Assembly: GCA_902774265.1 (NCBI GenBank)
Contig: CACYHR010000010.1
Location: 1-44,485, forward strand
From: an uncultured Eubacteriales bacterium
Lineage (GTDB): Bacteria > Bacillota > Clostridia > Peptostreptococcales > Anaerovoracaceae
Direction of reading: 5' to 3'
DNA: 44,485 bases
The translations under genes were made by a program, and so were the position numbers. A model generated the notes under the pieces. The model had not been told where the DNA came from, did not search any database, and saw nothing but the letters and a program-made list of their open reading frames with translations. Below, one piece after another: positions 1-8,208 of the stretch (position 1 is the stretch's first letter; every line of letters starts with the position of its first letter).

Positions 1-55
1 TGCTCAACTACTCCTTTTCGGATGACTGAGATCTTGAAACGAAGGCTCTTTCAAG

Positions 56-91
56 CCCCCGCTTCAAGATGCATCAGCATCTAAGCGGGGG
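56..91 (-). repeat. Strong hairpin resembling an IS200/IS605-type end
   Basis: Seen directly: CCCCCGCTT (56-64) pairs with AAGCGGGGG (83-91), and inside it AGATGC (67-72) pairs with GCATCT (77-82) around an ATCA loop, with a two-base bulge. On the minus strand the hairpin is preceded by GTCAACTA and followed by CTTG. From memory, this pattern (CAACTA, C-rich arm, G-rich arm, CTTG) is common at the tnpB-side end of IS200/IS605 elements. No tnpA or tnpB lies nearby in the window, and neither side has a T-run, so an ordinary terminator is unlikely. The gene fragment on the minus strand runs into it and stops in its first arm. Confidence 0.5.
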
Positions 92-366
92 TAGTTGACA
101 CTCGATCATCGTCCCCATAAATCATCAACTTTAATATTCTTGCTGTCAGTCCCCATATGCCGTGACCTTCATATTCGATATAGTCTGTTTCTCCGGTATT
201 GCGAAAGTCACCGTAATGCGACAGATATCCGCGTAATTTCTGCGGCAGCTCTTCATCCGTCGTATCAGCAAGATCATAGTGCATCATTTCGTTCTCTTCG
301 AGCCATACGATCGGCAGCAGAAAGACTTCTTCGACTTCAGCATCTGAAATCGTGAGTTCCTATCAA
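81..366 (-). pseudogene. C-terminal fragment of an unrecognised gene (family X)
   Basis: The minus strand reads an open frame of about 90 codons beginning near ISDAEVEEVF and continuing through MMHYDLADTTDEELPQ and ETDYIEYEGHGIWGLTARIL, with no proper start. It ends inside the hairpin at 56-91. A shorter copy of the same protein tail lies at 27883-27990, so this is a real sequence family and not a chance frame. I do not recognise the family. The upstream side abuts a DUF4300 fragment in another frame, so two unrelated gene pieces have been joined here. Confidence 0.5.
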
Positions 367-545
367 CATGTATTCTGCTGTTACCGATAAATATCTGATC
401 GAAATCCGGATCGTAGACTACTATGTTCAGAAGTGCCGCTCTGTCATCTTGTATGCTGAAACCGTATTCGCTCCATATGCGTCCGAACACTGCCGATGGT
501 TCTTCCACTTCCGCGTCCTCTGTCTCAGTAAATCAGCAAAACAAT
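366..545 (-). pseudogene. DUF4300 gene fragment
   Basis: The frame ending at about 366 reads EEPSAVFGRIWSEYGFSIQ and VYDPDFDQIFIG. This closely matches the central/C-terminal part of the intact DUF4300 lipoprotein at 5789-6691 (EEPSAVFGSIWGEYGFSIQ, FYDPDFDQIFVG). It is cut off by a stop codon just upstream of the match (around 545) and switches to unrelated sequence near 360. It lacks the signal peptide, the N-terminal half and the C-terminus, so it is a decayed duplicate and not a functional gene. Confidence 0.7.
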
Positions 546-570
546 TATCATTCGGCTTTATCAGCAATCA

Positions 571-630
571 AACATGTGTTAGGATTATACCATAATTAAA
601 ATATGAACAGCATAAAAGAAAAGGACAGTA
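571..630 (+). promoter_or_regulatory. Leader/promoter segment shared with 15437-15495
   Basis: GATTATACCAT followed by an A-rich stretch and AAAAGGACA precedes the start codon at 635. Nearly the same arrangement occurs on the plus strand at 15437-15495. TATACCAT and TATAAT-like sequences could serve as a -10 element, and AAAGGACA could be the Shine-Dalgarno. Conservation between the two sites is visible; promoter function is inferred. Confidence 0.4.
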
Positions 631-634
631 ATCC

Positions 635-2266
635 ATGGCAAAGGTTTTTACCACTACAGGAATATGCAATCCTGATGAAAACTATATGGTCAATCTTGAT
701 GAGCGTGTCAGTCAGATCAGAGCGATGGTAGATGCCGGACATTACTTCACCATCAACCGTGCCCGCCAGTATGGCAAGACTACCACACTCAGTCTTCTTG
801 CTGCTTCTTTACGCGATGAATACTGCGTACTCAGTCTGGATTTCCAGGCAATCAGCAACGCTAATTTCACCACGGAAGAAAGATTCGTAAAGGCTTTTTG
901 CAGGCAGCTCAGGAAAAAAGGGCCAAAAGCAGGAATGCCGGACATAATACTCGAACAAATAAACGAGCTGATTGACCGCAAAGAAGAGCAGGCTGCTCTG
1001 GACGAACTGTTTGATGTGCTGAACGAATGGTGCAGTATTTCGGATCTGCCGATAGTCATGCTGATAGATGAAGTAGATTCAGCTACCAATAATCAGGTAT
1101 TTCTTGATTTTCTGGCACAGCTGCGCCTGCAGTATATAGAAAGAAAAGCCGATCCTGAATACCATGCATTCCGGTCCGTGATACTAGCCGGAGTAACAGA
1201 TATCAAAAATCTCAGACGAAAGATCAGACCCGATGAGAGCCATAAAACCAACAGTCCGTGGAACATTGCTGCAGATTTCAACATAGATATGAGCCTGTCT
1301 GAATCAGGCATAAAAGAAATGCTCGATGAGTACGAAGCGGACCATCATAAAGGAATGCAGACCGCTGACATTGCCCGTGAAATACGCGATTACACCGGCG
1401 GATACCCTTTCCTCGTCAGCCGTATCTGCCAGATAATAGACAATGGCCTGATAAGCACACAGACAAGCATTCAGACAAATACTCAAGGGAATGATTCCGG
1501 CAGCAGTATCGAAAATGCCTGGACAATTTCAGGTGTAAGCGAGGCAGTCAGGATCCTCCTTTCGGAGAGCAACACCCTGTTCGACTCACTCATGGGAAAA
1601 GTCCGTGACAACGCCGGGCTCAGCAGTATCCTCAAAAAAATACTGTTCTCAGGTGAAGTCGTTACTTATAATGCATACAATACCGATATTGCTGATGCAG
1701 CGATGTATGGATTCGTCTTCAATGACAACGGCCGGGTTTCCATATCCAACAGGATATTTGAGACTTTGCTGTATAACTACTATCTGAGTATCAGTGAACT
1801 TGAAGGTTCTGAATTATTCAGGCAAGGCACCACTCAAAGGTCAAAGCTGATCAGCGGCGGCCGCCTGAACATGGACGAAGTCATGCGCCAATACATGAGA
1901 GTATTCGATGATATATACGTTGATCAGGACACCGTTTTCGATGAAGCAGAAGGCAGACGAAGATTCCTTCTCTTCCTGAGGCCAATAATAAACGGAACCG
2001 GCAACTACTATATAGAATCACATACACGAAATGACAGACGCATGGATCTGGTAGTTGACTACCTCGGAGAGCGCCATGTTGTAGAACTCAAGATATGGAG
2101 AGGCAGCAGATACCACGCAGACGGAGAAATACAGCTCTCCGATTACCTCAGCTATCTGCACCTCGACAAAGGCTATCTCCTCACCTACAGCTTTAACAAA
2201 AACAAACAGCAGCAAATCATAAACACCACAGTAAACGACAAAACAATCGCAGAAGTGACGGTATAG
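635..2266 (+). CDS. AAA-ATPase-like protein with C-terminal PD-(D/E)XK nuclease-like domain
   Basis: A 543-residue protein of the AAA-ATPase-like / PDDEXK_9 family. The N-terminal part has the family's compact nucleotide-binding loop RQYGKTTTL (about residues 45-53) and a Walker B strand IVMLIDEVDS (about 139-148). The C-terminal 80 residues hold the nuclease-like core: RRMDLVVDYLG followed by HVVELKIWRG, which supplies the D...ExK signature. Family members are often present in many copies in anaerobic gut bacteria; their role is not established, and defence, mobile-element biology or regulation have been suggested. A paralogue on the other strand (13745-15331) is alignable along its whole length. 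The start is preceded by AAAGGACAGTAATCC. Nothing suggests it is in an operon. Confidence 0.85.
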   Translation: MAKVFTTTGICNPDENYMVNLDERVSQIRAMVDAGHYFTINRARQYGKTTTLSLLAASLRDEYCVLSLDFQAISNANFTTEERFVKAFCRQLRKKGPKAGMPDIILEQINELIDRKEEQAALDELFDVLNEWCSISDLPIVMLIDEVDSATNNQVFLDFLAQLRLQYIERKADPEYHAFRSVILAGVTDIKNLRRKIRPDESHKTNSPWNIAADFNIDMSLSESGIKEMLDEYEADHHKGMQTADIAREIRDYTGGYPFLVSRICQIIDNGLISTQTSIQTNTQGNDSGSSIENAWTISGVSEAVRILLSESNTLFDSLMGKVRDNAGLSSILKKILFSGEVVTYNAYNTDIADAAMYGFVFNDNGRVSISNRIFETLLYNYYLSISELEGSELFRQGTTQRSKLISGGRLNMDEVMRQYMRVFDDIYVDQDTVFDEAEGRRRFLLFLRPIINGTGNYYIESHTRNDRRMDLVVDYLGERHVVELKIWRGSRYHADGEIQLSDYLSYLHLDKGYLLTYSFNKNKQQQIINTTVNDKTIAEVTV

Positions 2267-2395
2267 ACTCTATACACCTTAAACTATATTATCGTGATGT
2301 ATCATTTCATCCGTATATCTGCATATACACACACCCTTGTCAGTAATACTTCCATGTTATTCACTCTGCTTCCGGCAATGGATTGATTCTCATAT

Positions 2396-4312
2396 CTATA
2401 CATTATTGCAGTCATTATTGCTGTCGTTATCGAGATCATCTGTTTCCGACAGGAAGTCATACAGCGCATCCTGTGACAGGACTCCTCTTTTAATATCATC
2501 AGGCAGTTTTCCCTGCTCATCAGCTTCATAGTCTTCACGCCACTGCCCGGAGCTGTAGTATTCATCCAGCATTCTGCGCTTCTGATCGAAATCGGCTGTA
2601 TGAGAATCTCCGGCAGATCTTATCTCATCAAACAGTCTTTCATAAAACGCAACTCTATCTATCAGATCCATCTCTAGATGACTAAACTCCTCCGGATCCG
2701 GATCTAAATGACTCAACTCAGTCGGATCCATCTCCAAATGATCAGTCTCTGTCTGACTTAACTCTGCCTGATCCAAGCGCTCTATTCTTATCCTCCGAAG
2801 ATCGAGGCTGCCGGTCCCCCTATATGTGAGATATAGCGCATGAATACCGTCAGGTATCGGCGCATTGCCGCTGAATTCTTCCCATTCATTGCCTCTGCAC
2901 GCTACACTAATCTCTGCAATGACTTCACCGGACAGCGAATTTCTGATCTGCATGACACCTTCTGCATTTCCCCTAATCTCCACACAAAGCACACTGGTAT
3001 TTTTAAAGTCAAAATACTTATATCCAGCAGTGCTGCCATCCCGCATATTGCAGATATACTGCACGGGTTCCTCACGATCGTATATCATTCTCTCAGCAGA
3101 AGGTTCTATATCGCCCGTATCCTGTGTCAGAAACGGATAGTCCATCTGCATTATATACGGGAGCGAGAATGCAGCGCCCTCCGCTGAAGTCAGATGGCAG
3201 CAGATGTTCGCAGGATATGTGCCCTCTCCTTCAAGCGCTCCGTAATTAAGGCCGCAGGATGTAACTTCCGCCTGTGCTATCCTGCCGTTTTCATCGAAAA
3301 ATATCTTTTCCGCGCAGCTTTGTCTGCTGAAATTGCTCCTGTTAGTCTGGCGGTGGTAAAACACATACCATTGCCCGTTGCAGCACTCAATACCTCCGTG
3401 CGTATTACCGAGAGCATTGACGGACTCAGCCTCAGTCCTGCCATCAAGATAAATATCGCCTATATCCACAATCGTCCCGCCGAACTCATATCCTCCATCC
3501 GGCCTGTCACTTATGCAGTAGCAAAGTTCGTGACTGTTTACAGAACTGTATACGAAGTAGTACTTGTCGCCAATATGGCGGATCGAACTCGCTTCATAGA
3601 ATTCGTGGCCTTCAAATCCGCTGCCTTTGCTCTCGGATAATGCCGGCAGCAGCTGCCTCGGTTCTTCCCTGAGTGTGAGCATATCCTCTTCAAGCGTCAT
3701 CACCTGCGATCTGTGACGGCCATCGTCAACTTCGTCCTCTCGCGGTGAATTGCCAGAATACAGGTATATCGTTCCGTCTGTATCTATGAAAACTCCAGGA
3801 TCGAACTGAATATAATCGTCCTCGCTCTGCCCAAGCGGCGTCCCGTCCTTATGACAGACCATGCCGAGATACTCATATCTGCCTGCCGGAGTATCGCATA
3901 CGGCCACTCTTATCTCAGGCAGAAAGTCCATACAATAGTACAGATAATATTTCCCGTCCGGCCCGCATACAGTATCCGGCGCCCACATCGCATGCATGCC
4001 TTTAGGATTGCCGTCTTCCGGCTTTTCCGGATATATCCCGTATATTGCCGGCAGCTCCGGTGCATCTTCAGGTATATTCTGATTCACCGGATCCTGCTCC
4101 TTGCGAAATATAACGCCCTCATATCTCCATTCGGTCAGGTCATTCACATCAGCTGACCAGCACACATAGTCGTTGAGACAGAATCCTGCCCCGTTAAAGC
4201 GGTCATGACTGCCATACAGATACAGCCTGTCTCCGAACACATGCGCTTCACCATCCGGTACGTATTCATATGAAGGTAAATACGGATTAAACGCCTGTTT
4301 TATGCTCTTCAT
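2396..4312 (-). CDS. GH43 glycosidase with carbohydrate-binding-like region, acidic linker and DUF4298 domain
   Basis: A 638-residue protein. The N-terminal ~320 residues are a GH43 five-bladed propeller, the family of beta-xylosidases and arabinofuranosidases. The likely catalytic base is the Asp of EYVPDGEAHVFG (residue 20), the pKa-modulating Asp lies in IQFDPGVFIDTDG, and the general acid is the Glu of HEFYEASSIR. Residues ~400-520 resemble a CBM6-like beta-sandwich (ADGVMQIR-type strands, IPDGIHALYLTYRGTGSLDL). Then comes an acidic linker with repeated LEMDPTELSHLDPD-like units. The last ~90 residues match DUF4298 (LDEYYSSGQWREDYEADEQG, GKLPDDIKRGVLSQDALYDF), which is normally a free-standing small protein. 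No signal peptide, so it probably acts on oligosaccharides in the cytoplasm. AGAGGTTAATGAA precedes the start. Exact substrate is unknown. Confidence 0.9.
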   Translation of the reverse strand: MKSIKQAFNPYLPSYEYVPDGEAHVFGDRLYLYGSHDRFNGAGFCLNDYVCWSADVNDLTEWRYEGVIFRKEQDPVNQNIPEDAPELPAIYGIYPEKPEDGNPKGMHAMWAPDTVCGPDGKYYLYYCMDFLPEIRVAVCDTPAGRYEYLGMVCHKDGTPLGQSEDDYIQFDPGVFIDTDGTIYLYSGNSPREDEVDDGRHRSQVMTLEEDMLTLREEPRQLLPALSESKGSGFEGHEFYEASSIRHIGDKYYFVYSSVNSHELCYCISDRPDGGYEFGGTIVDIGDIYLDGRTEAESVNALGNTHGGIECCNGQWYVFYHRQTNRSNFSRQSCAEKIFFDENGRIAQAEVTSCGLNYGALEGEGTYPANICCHLTSAEGAAFSLPYIMQMDYPFLTQDTGDIEPSAERMIYDREEPVQYICNMRDGSTAGYKYFDFKNTSVLCVEIRGNAEGVMQIRNSLSGEVIAEISVACRGNEWEEFSGNAPIPDGIHALYLTYRGTGSLDLRRIRIERLDQAELSQTETDHLEMDPTELSHLDPDPEEFSHLEMDLIDRVAFYERLFDEIRSAGDSHTADFDQKRRMLDEYYSSGQWREDYEADEQGKLPDDIKRGVLSQDALYDFLSETDDLDNDSNNDCNNV

Positions 4313-4333
4313 TTCATTAACCTCTAACCCTTC

Positions 4334-4778
4334 TCATACTATTACTACGAAATTGCTCGGATCAGAGTGACAGACGGGGCATTGATCCGGAGGCATTTCT
4401 CCTTCGCCGATATAGCCGCAAATGGTGCATCTCCATTTCTTTGATGCGGAATCAGACAAATACTGCTCATTTTCTTCTTCGGTCCCAAACACCGAAGCGA
4501 TGTCCGCAGTGATTGATCCGTCTATTTTCCCTTCCTCAACCATGCTGTTCATGATAGACATGGTTTTAGTATGGCTCAGGCCGGCCTTGTATGGCCATGA
4601 CGGAATACTCCCATTCATTCAGTTTCCCCGGTTTCTCCAGGATCTGATTCCCGACCACTACTTTCCCGATATCATGCAACGAACCTGCGATATAGAAACG
4701 GATCGCCTTATCAGCATTCCACCCATCCGTATATCTGCGTATGCTCCGCCTCGTAATCATCACTTCCATCAGTTCCAT
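4334..4778 (-). pseudogene. Broken chimera: nitroreductase-like start, HD-type core, rubredoxin-like tail
   Basis: Two overlapping frames make up a damaged gene. The upstream frame (4566-4778) starts with MELMEVMITRRSIRRYTDG, which resembles a nitroreductase N-terminus, then passes into AGSLHDIGKVVVGNQILEK, a typical HD-GYP-type phosphohydrolase motif (His-Asp). A frameshift leads into 4334-4618, which reads SHTKTMSIMNSMVEEGKID and then a rubredoxin-like zinc/iron knuckle, WRCTICGYIGEG and CPVCHSDP (four Cys). Most of the HD domain between these parts is missing. The original gene was probably an HD-domain protein with a rubredoxin tail; the nitroreductase-like start would come from a deletion or recombination joint. 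A functional product is unlikely. Confidence 0.6.
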
Positions 4779-4865
4779 ATCAACACTTTTTCTTTCGCAA
4801 ATTCATCATGTAATCTTGCAGCTTTCTCATTACAAAGCCAGCAGCCATGTCACTATGTATGCTAA

Positions 4866-4887
4866 CGAAAAGCCCCCTGACGGGAGC
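4866..4887 (-). terminator. Rho-independent terminator of the YoeB/RelB operon
   Basis: On the minus strand GCTCCC (4887-4882) pairs with GGGGGC (4877-4872) around a GTCA loop and is followed directly by TTTTCGTT. It lies nine bases after the toxin stop codon, the expected position for the end of this two-gene transcript. Confidence 0.7.
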
Positions 4888-4895
4888 ATTCGTGA

Positions 4896-5162
4896 TCAAT
4901 CATCATAATGGCCTTTACAGGAGACGATATATAATCTATCGTCCTCCAAATGATAGACGAGCCGATCCTTTTCATTGATCCTGCGGCTGAATTCACCATG
5001 AAGATTGTTCTTCAGAGGCTCCGGTTCTCCAATCCCGGTCAATGGACCGTTCCGCTCGATGTCTTTAATCAACAGATTAATGCGCTTAAGGGTCTTCTTG
5101 TCCTGCTTCTGCCAGTACAGGTAATCCTCCCACGCGTCATCTGACCATATCTTCTCACTCAT
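4896..5162 (-). CDS. yoeB: YoeB-family toxin (mRNA interferase)
   Basis: An 88-residue Txe/YoeB toxin, which cleaves mRNA at the ribosomal A site when not bound by its antitoxin. The whole length matches the family: KIWSDDAWEDYLYWQKQD, LIKDIERNGPLTGIGEPEPL, LHGEFSRRINEKDRLVYHL and the C-terminal HY. The family's catalytic Glu (in GEPEPL), Arg (SRRI) and His (GHY) are all visible. I chose the ATG at 5162 because it places MSEKIW where family proteins begin; ATG codons at 5165 and 5174 are possible alternatives. The start overlaps the end of the antitoxin gene, a sign of translational coupling. A terminator follows at 4866-4887. Confidence 0.92.
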   Translation of the reverse strand: MSEKIWSDDAWEDYLYWQKQDKKTLKRINLLIKDIERNGPLTGIGEPEPLKNNLHGEFSRRINEKDRLVYHLEDDRLYIVSCKGHYDD

Positions 5163-5421
5163 CATAATCCTCAATCAACTCATGAGGCGTACCGTTCCCA
5201 TCCCTAAGTTGCTGAATAGATTTCATGAGGTGCTGTTGGTTTGATGCGCTATAGAACGGATCATCCAGTCTGATTTCAAACGGAATACGTCTTTCACGGA
5301 CAACAGTTTTCACAAACAAGTTAATGGCGGCAGAAGTCGTGAGTCCTACAGAATCACAAAACGATATGAAAGAGGCTTTATCCCCTTCATCAACACGCGA
5401 TGTTAATGTTGCAAGAGCCAT
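5155..5421 (-). CDS. RelB/DinJ-type antitoxin paired with YoeB
   Basis: An 88-residue ribbon-helix-helix antitoxin. The N-terminal DNA-binding part reads TLTSRVDEGDKASFISFC and GLTTSAAINLFVKTVV, the classic RelB/DinJ fold; the C-terminal acidic tail would wrap around the toxin. It starts just after an AGGAGGAGTATAAT-like leader. It overlaps the toxin gene by a few bases, and antitoxin-first order is the usual layout. YoeB is most often paired with a YefM-type antitoxin, so a RelB/DinJ partner is a less usual combination. It probably represses its own promoter. Confidence 0.88.
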   Translation of the reverse strand: MALATLTSRVDEGDKASFISFCDSVGLTTSAAINLFVKTVVRERRIPFEIRLDDPFYSASNQQHLMKSIQQLRDGNGTPHELIEDYDE

Positions 5422-5649
5422 ATTATACTCCTCCTTTCCTTAGTATGGCTACATTATATCGCTATATGCACACGATTACAAGCTGTAAGAACACCTTTAA
5501 CTACATATTGTCATTTATTGAATCAAAATATGGAGTCACCATCACCGGTAGCTTCCATTCAAAGCGTCCATCCTCTGCGCAATAATCCTAGAACTTATAG
5601 TCGCTCTATCCGATACTCCATCATTTTATCCTTCTTGCACATCCCTCCT

Positions 5650-5770
5650 CTACACAAACAGTCCTTCACCGGATGCTATCAGCTTTACAAGTTCCAGCAG
5701 CTCGTCATCCGGATTAAATAATGTCATATATGTATCATCAGGCTCGGATAAAATCATGGAATCTCCCATG
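5650..5770 (-). pseudogene. Tail fragment of the hypothetical protein family seen at 32094-32489
   Basis: The minus-strand frame reads GDSMILSEPDDTYMTLFNPD then ELLELVKLIASGEGLFV. This is nearly identical to the C-terminal third of the complete gene at 32094-32489 (GDSMILSEPDDTHMTLFNPD). Upstream of about 5770 the frame runs into the antisense of the DUF4300 gene tail, so only the tail survives. It sits directly after the DUF4300 stop codon. Confidence 0.65.
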
Positions 5771-5788
5771 GTATCAGCACTGCATACA

Positions 5789-6691
5789 CTACTCTTCACT
5801 CTCATTCTGCAGTTCACACAGATACTCACCATTTCTGTATACGAATGGTCCCGCTTTGCCTTCTTCTCCGAAATACTCAGATCTCTTGGCAAGTACACCC
5901 AGCAATTGTTCCATATCCCTCGCTTTAGTAGCTTGATACGGCTGTTCAAATGCCAGTTTCTCTACGAACAGCAAGCCCTGATCTGTCTCTACGAGAATTC
6001 CGCTGTGGCCAACAAATATCTGATCAAAGTCCGGATCATAGAATACTATGTTCAGAAGCGATGCTTTGTCATTTTGTATACTGAAACCGTATTCACCCCA
6101 TATGCTCCCGAACACTGCCGATGGTTCTTCTCCTTCTGCCGGTGTCCTTTCGCCAAATAGTGTCGTGAAAAGATCAATGTTCTTTTTGATCACATCATAT
6201 TTGCTAACATTATTAAACGCATCAACATCGAACATAAGTTGCGTTCCGTCATATTCTGTATCTTTCTTTGCAGAAGTAATCAGCCCATCCATCAGCAGGA
6301 ATGCTGTCATCCGGCAGTCTGCATCGGAATAATCGTAGTGTCGTTCCCAGCCATCCATGCACTTTGAAATATCAGGCTGCAGCGATCCTGAAGGGATCCA
6401 TTCATCAGAAAGCCCGGCTTCAGTTCCGGCTGCCCCTGCAAAATCGAGTACCCAGTCGTTGAATACGACTACATTTGAAAGACCTGCTTCCGCAAGTGTA
6501 TTACACACCTCCGATGAAGTCACATTTCCGGACATATTTGCGGATAACGGCAGTTCAGCTGATGCACTCGGTGAGTCATCCGTATCATGTCCGCATCCGC
6601 TCACTATCATGCTGATCCAGATCAGCATCAGTATTATTATCGCATTAGAAAGATATACTACTGATCTGCAATTCTTTAATATTCTATTCAT
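5789..6691 (-). CDS. DUF4300 family lipoprotein
   Basis: A 300-residue exported protein. The first ~32 residues are a lipoprotein signal peptide: positive MNRILKNCR, a hydrophobic stretch (IIILMLIWISMIVS) and the lipobox SGC, so it should be anchored to the outer face of the membrane. The remainder resembles DUF4300, a family of unknown function in Bacillota: CRMTAFLLMDGLI, LMFDVDAFNN, LFTTLFGERTPAEG and DFDQIFVGHSGILVE are the visible conserved blocks. AGGAAAT lies just before the start codon. A decayed duplicate is present at 366-545. No function can be given. Confidence 0.75.
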   Translation of the reverse strand: MNRILKNCRSVVYLSNAIIILMLIWISMIVSGCGHDTDDSPSASAELPLSANMSGNVTSSEVCNTLAEAGLSNVVVFNDWVLDFAGAAGTEAGLSDEWIPSGSLQPDISKCMDGWERHYDYSDADCRMTAFLLMDGLITSAKKDTEYDGTQLMFDVDAFNNVSKYDVIKKNIDLFTTLFGERTPAEGEEPSAVFGSIWGEYGFSIQNDKASLLNIVFYDPDFDQIFVGHSGILVETDQGLLFVEKLAFEQPYQATKARDMEQLLGVLAKRSEYFGEEGKAGPFVYRNGEYLCELQNESEE

Positions 6692-6744
6692 ATTTCCTGT
6701 TGCAACAATTATTTCGATAAATCGTTGACTACTTCGCTATCAGT

Positions 6745-6957
6745 TTATTTTCCCACATTTGACCTGCAATAATCATGCACGGAAAGGCACACGAAAGTGT
6801 GATGCCTGTATCCGCGCCATTCAGGTTGCGCCGCCTTGATCATGGTATCCTGATAGCTTTCCTTTATGAATCTTTTACATGTTACTCCTAAGATACCTGC
6901 GGCTATAATTATCCCTGACGTCAATGACCACACCGGTCCGTAACCGTGTTTCTGCAT
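6745..6957 (-). CDS. Small hypothetical membrane protein
   Basis: A 70-codon frame 28 bases downstream of the MFS transporter stop codon, with GGGGACGGGATCC before the ATG. Its first half could form one membrane helix (SLTSGIIIAAGILGVTC); the second half is polar. I do not recognise it. It may be a short gene cotranscribed with the transporter or the remnant of a longer membrane protein. Confidence 0.35.
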   Translation of the reverse strand: MQKHGYGPVWSLTSGIIIAAGILGVTCKRFIKESYQDTMIKAAQPEWRGYRHHTFVCLSVHDYCRSNVGK

Positions 6958-6984
6958 CAGGATCCCGTCCCCTTATTCTATTTC

Positions 6985-8190
6985 TCATTCGTTTTCACGG
7001 ATTTGTTTTCCCGTCCTGATCGTAGCCGCGTATGCGCTGTTGCACAGTCCCAGAATCGCCGAAAAAGTAAACAAGGTCTCGATACCCAGCACCTTCCATA
7101 TCCATCCGCCGAAAAGCGCGACAAGTATCGTTATAAAGTGGTTTACGGACACTCCTGTGGATATCGTCGCACGTACTTCATCAGTATTATCTGCCAGATC
7201 CTGCACATATACATTGGATGCCATTGAGGCAAGTGAAATCACTGAGTCCAGTACATAATTCGCACAGCATACCAGAAAAGCTGTATGCATCGGAAAGATG
7301 TGATGTGCAAATCCGTAGAAGAAACAAACTATCACTAAAATCAGGGTATCGCTTATCATTACTATCTTATAGCCGAATCTGTCTATGATGCGTCCGATAA
7401 TCGGTGATGCGAAATACGAACAGATCGAAGATATCGCGAACAGTATGCTTATATCCATCGCACTTGCGCCGTAGAACAGCACCAGTACATACGGGCCGAA
7501 TGTAAAGAATATCTGCTTTCTCGCTCCGTAGAAAAGCTCCAGCATATAGTACTTGGTATATTTCTTATGAAAGAAGAATCTCCTTTTCGACGGATCCGGT
7601 CTGCTTTCTCCCCTGATCCTAAGAGAAGACAGAAAGCCGAGGAATATTATCGCCGCGCTCAGCAGAAATACAGGTCTGTACAGCGTCTGCTTGTTACCCA
7701 GAAAGTAGAACAGCCCTATGACCACAAAGTATCCCGCCAGCATACCTATCTGATATACCGCACTCTGTCTGCCCAGAGCTACACCGCTCTTGCCTTCTCT
7801 CGCATAATTCAGCGTCAGCGTATTTCTCATTCCGAGCTGAATATGTTCGCCGAGTGAGTAAATGAATATGGCTATTATAACGAGAACTTTGGTCGATGGG
7901 ATGACAGCCTGCATACTCATACCAGCCAGCATGATCAATGCTCCTATCTGATAGATCCTCTCTGCCGTGAATTCATAAAGTGCAGCCAGAACAAATATAA
8001 GCGCAAGCCCCGGCAACTCCCTGAAAAATTCCGAAACACCTTTATCAAACTCTGACATACCGGCAACTTCAGCCAGATAATTGTCAATTATTCCCTTATA
8101 CAGACCGTAAGCTAATGCAAACGTGATTATAGACAGAAAAAACGCTCTGTAGCTCGAATCCGGTCTGAACGCCTCCCTAATACTCTTCAT
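6985..8190 (-). CDS. MFS transporter
   Basis: A 401-residue polytopic membrane protein with about twelve hydrophobic segments. Features of the major facilitator superfamily include a polar loop after the second helix region (TAERIYQIGALIMLAG) and the matching second-half loop IIGRIIDRFGYKIVMI. A long hydrophilic loop between helices 6 and 7 contains RIRGESRPDPSKRRFFFHKK. The substrate cannot be told from sequence. I prefer the ATG at 8190 (MKSIREAF) since GAGGGATA lies directly before it; an upstream in-frame ATG is at 8208. It follows the truncated nitroreductase gene closely on the same strand. Confidence 0.85.
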   Translation of the reverse strand: MKSIREAFRPDSSYRAFFLSIITFALAYGLYKGIIDNYLAEVAGMSEFDKGVSEFFRELPGLALIFVLAALYEFTAERIYQIGALIMLAGMSMQAVIPSTKVLVIIAIFIYSLGEHIQLGMRNTLTLNYAREGKSGVALGRQSAVYQIGMLAGYFVVIGLFYFLGNKQTLYRPVFLLSAAIIFLGFLSSLRIRGESRPDPSKRRFFFHKKYTKYYMLELFYGARKQIFFTFGPYVLVLFYGASAMDISILFAISSICSYFASPIIGRIIDRFGYKIVMISDTLILVIVCFFYGFAHHIFPMHTAFLVCCANYVLDSVISLASMASNVYVQDLADNTDEVRATISTGVSVNHFITILVALFGGWIWKVLGIETLFTFSAILGLCNSAYAATIRTGKQIRENE

Positions 8191-8208
8191 TATCCCTCGC
8201 TTTTGCAA

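Noticed and set aside
56-91. Rho-independent terminator
   Set aside because: The stem is strong, but no T-run follows on either strand, and the flanking bases fit an IS-type end better.
3194-3640. Plus-strand gene inside the GH43 gene
   Set aside because: Mirror frame of a well-supported GH43 protein with no family match.
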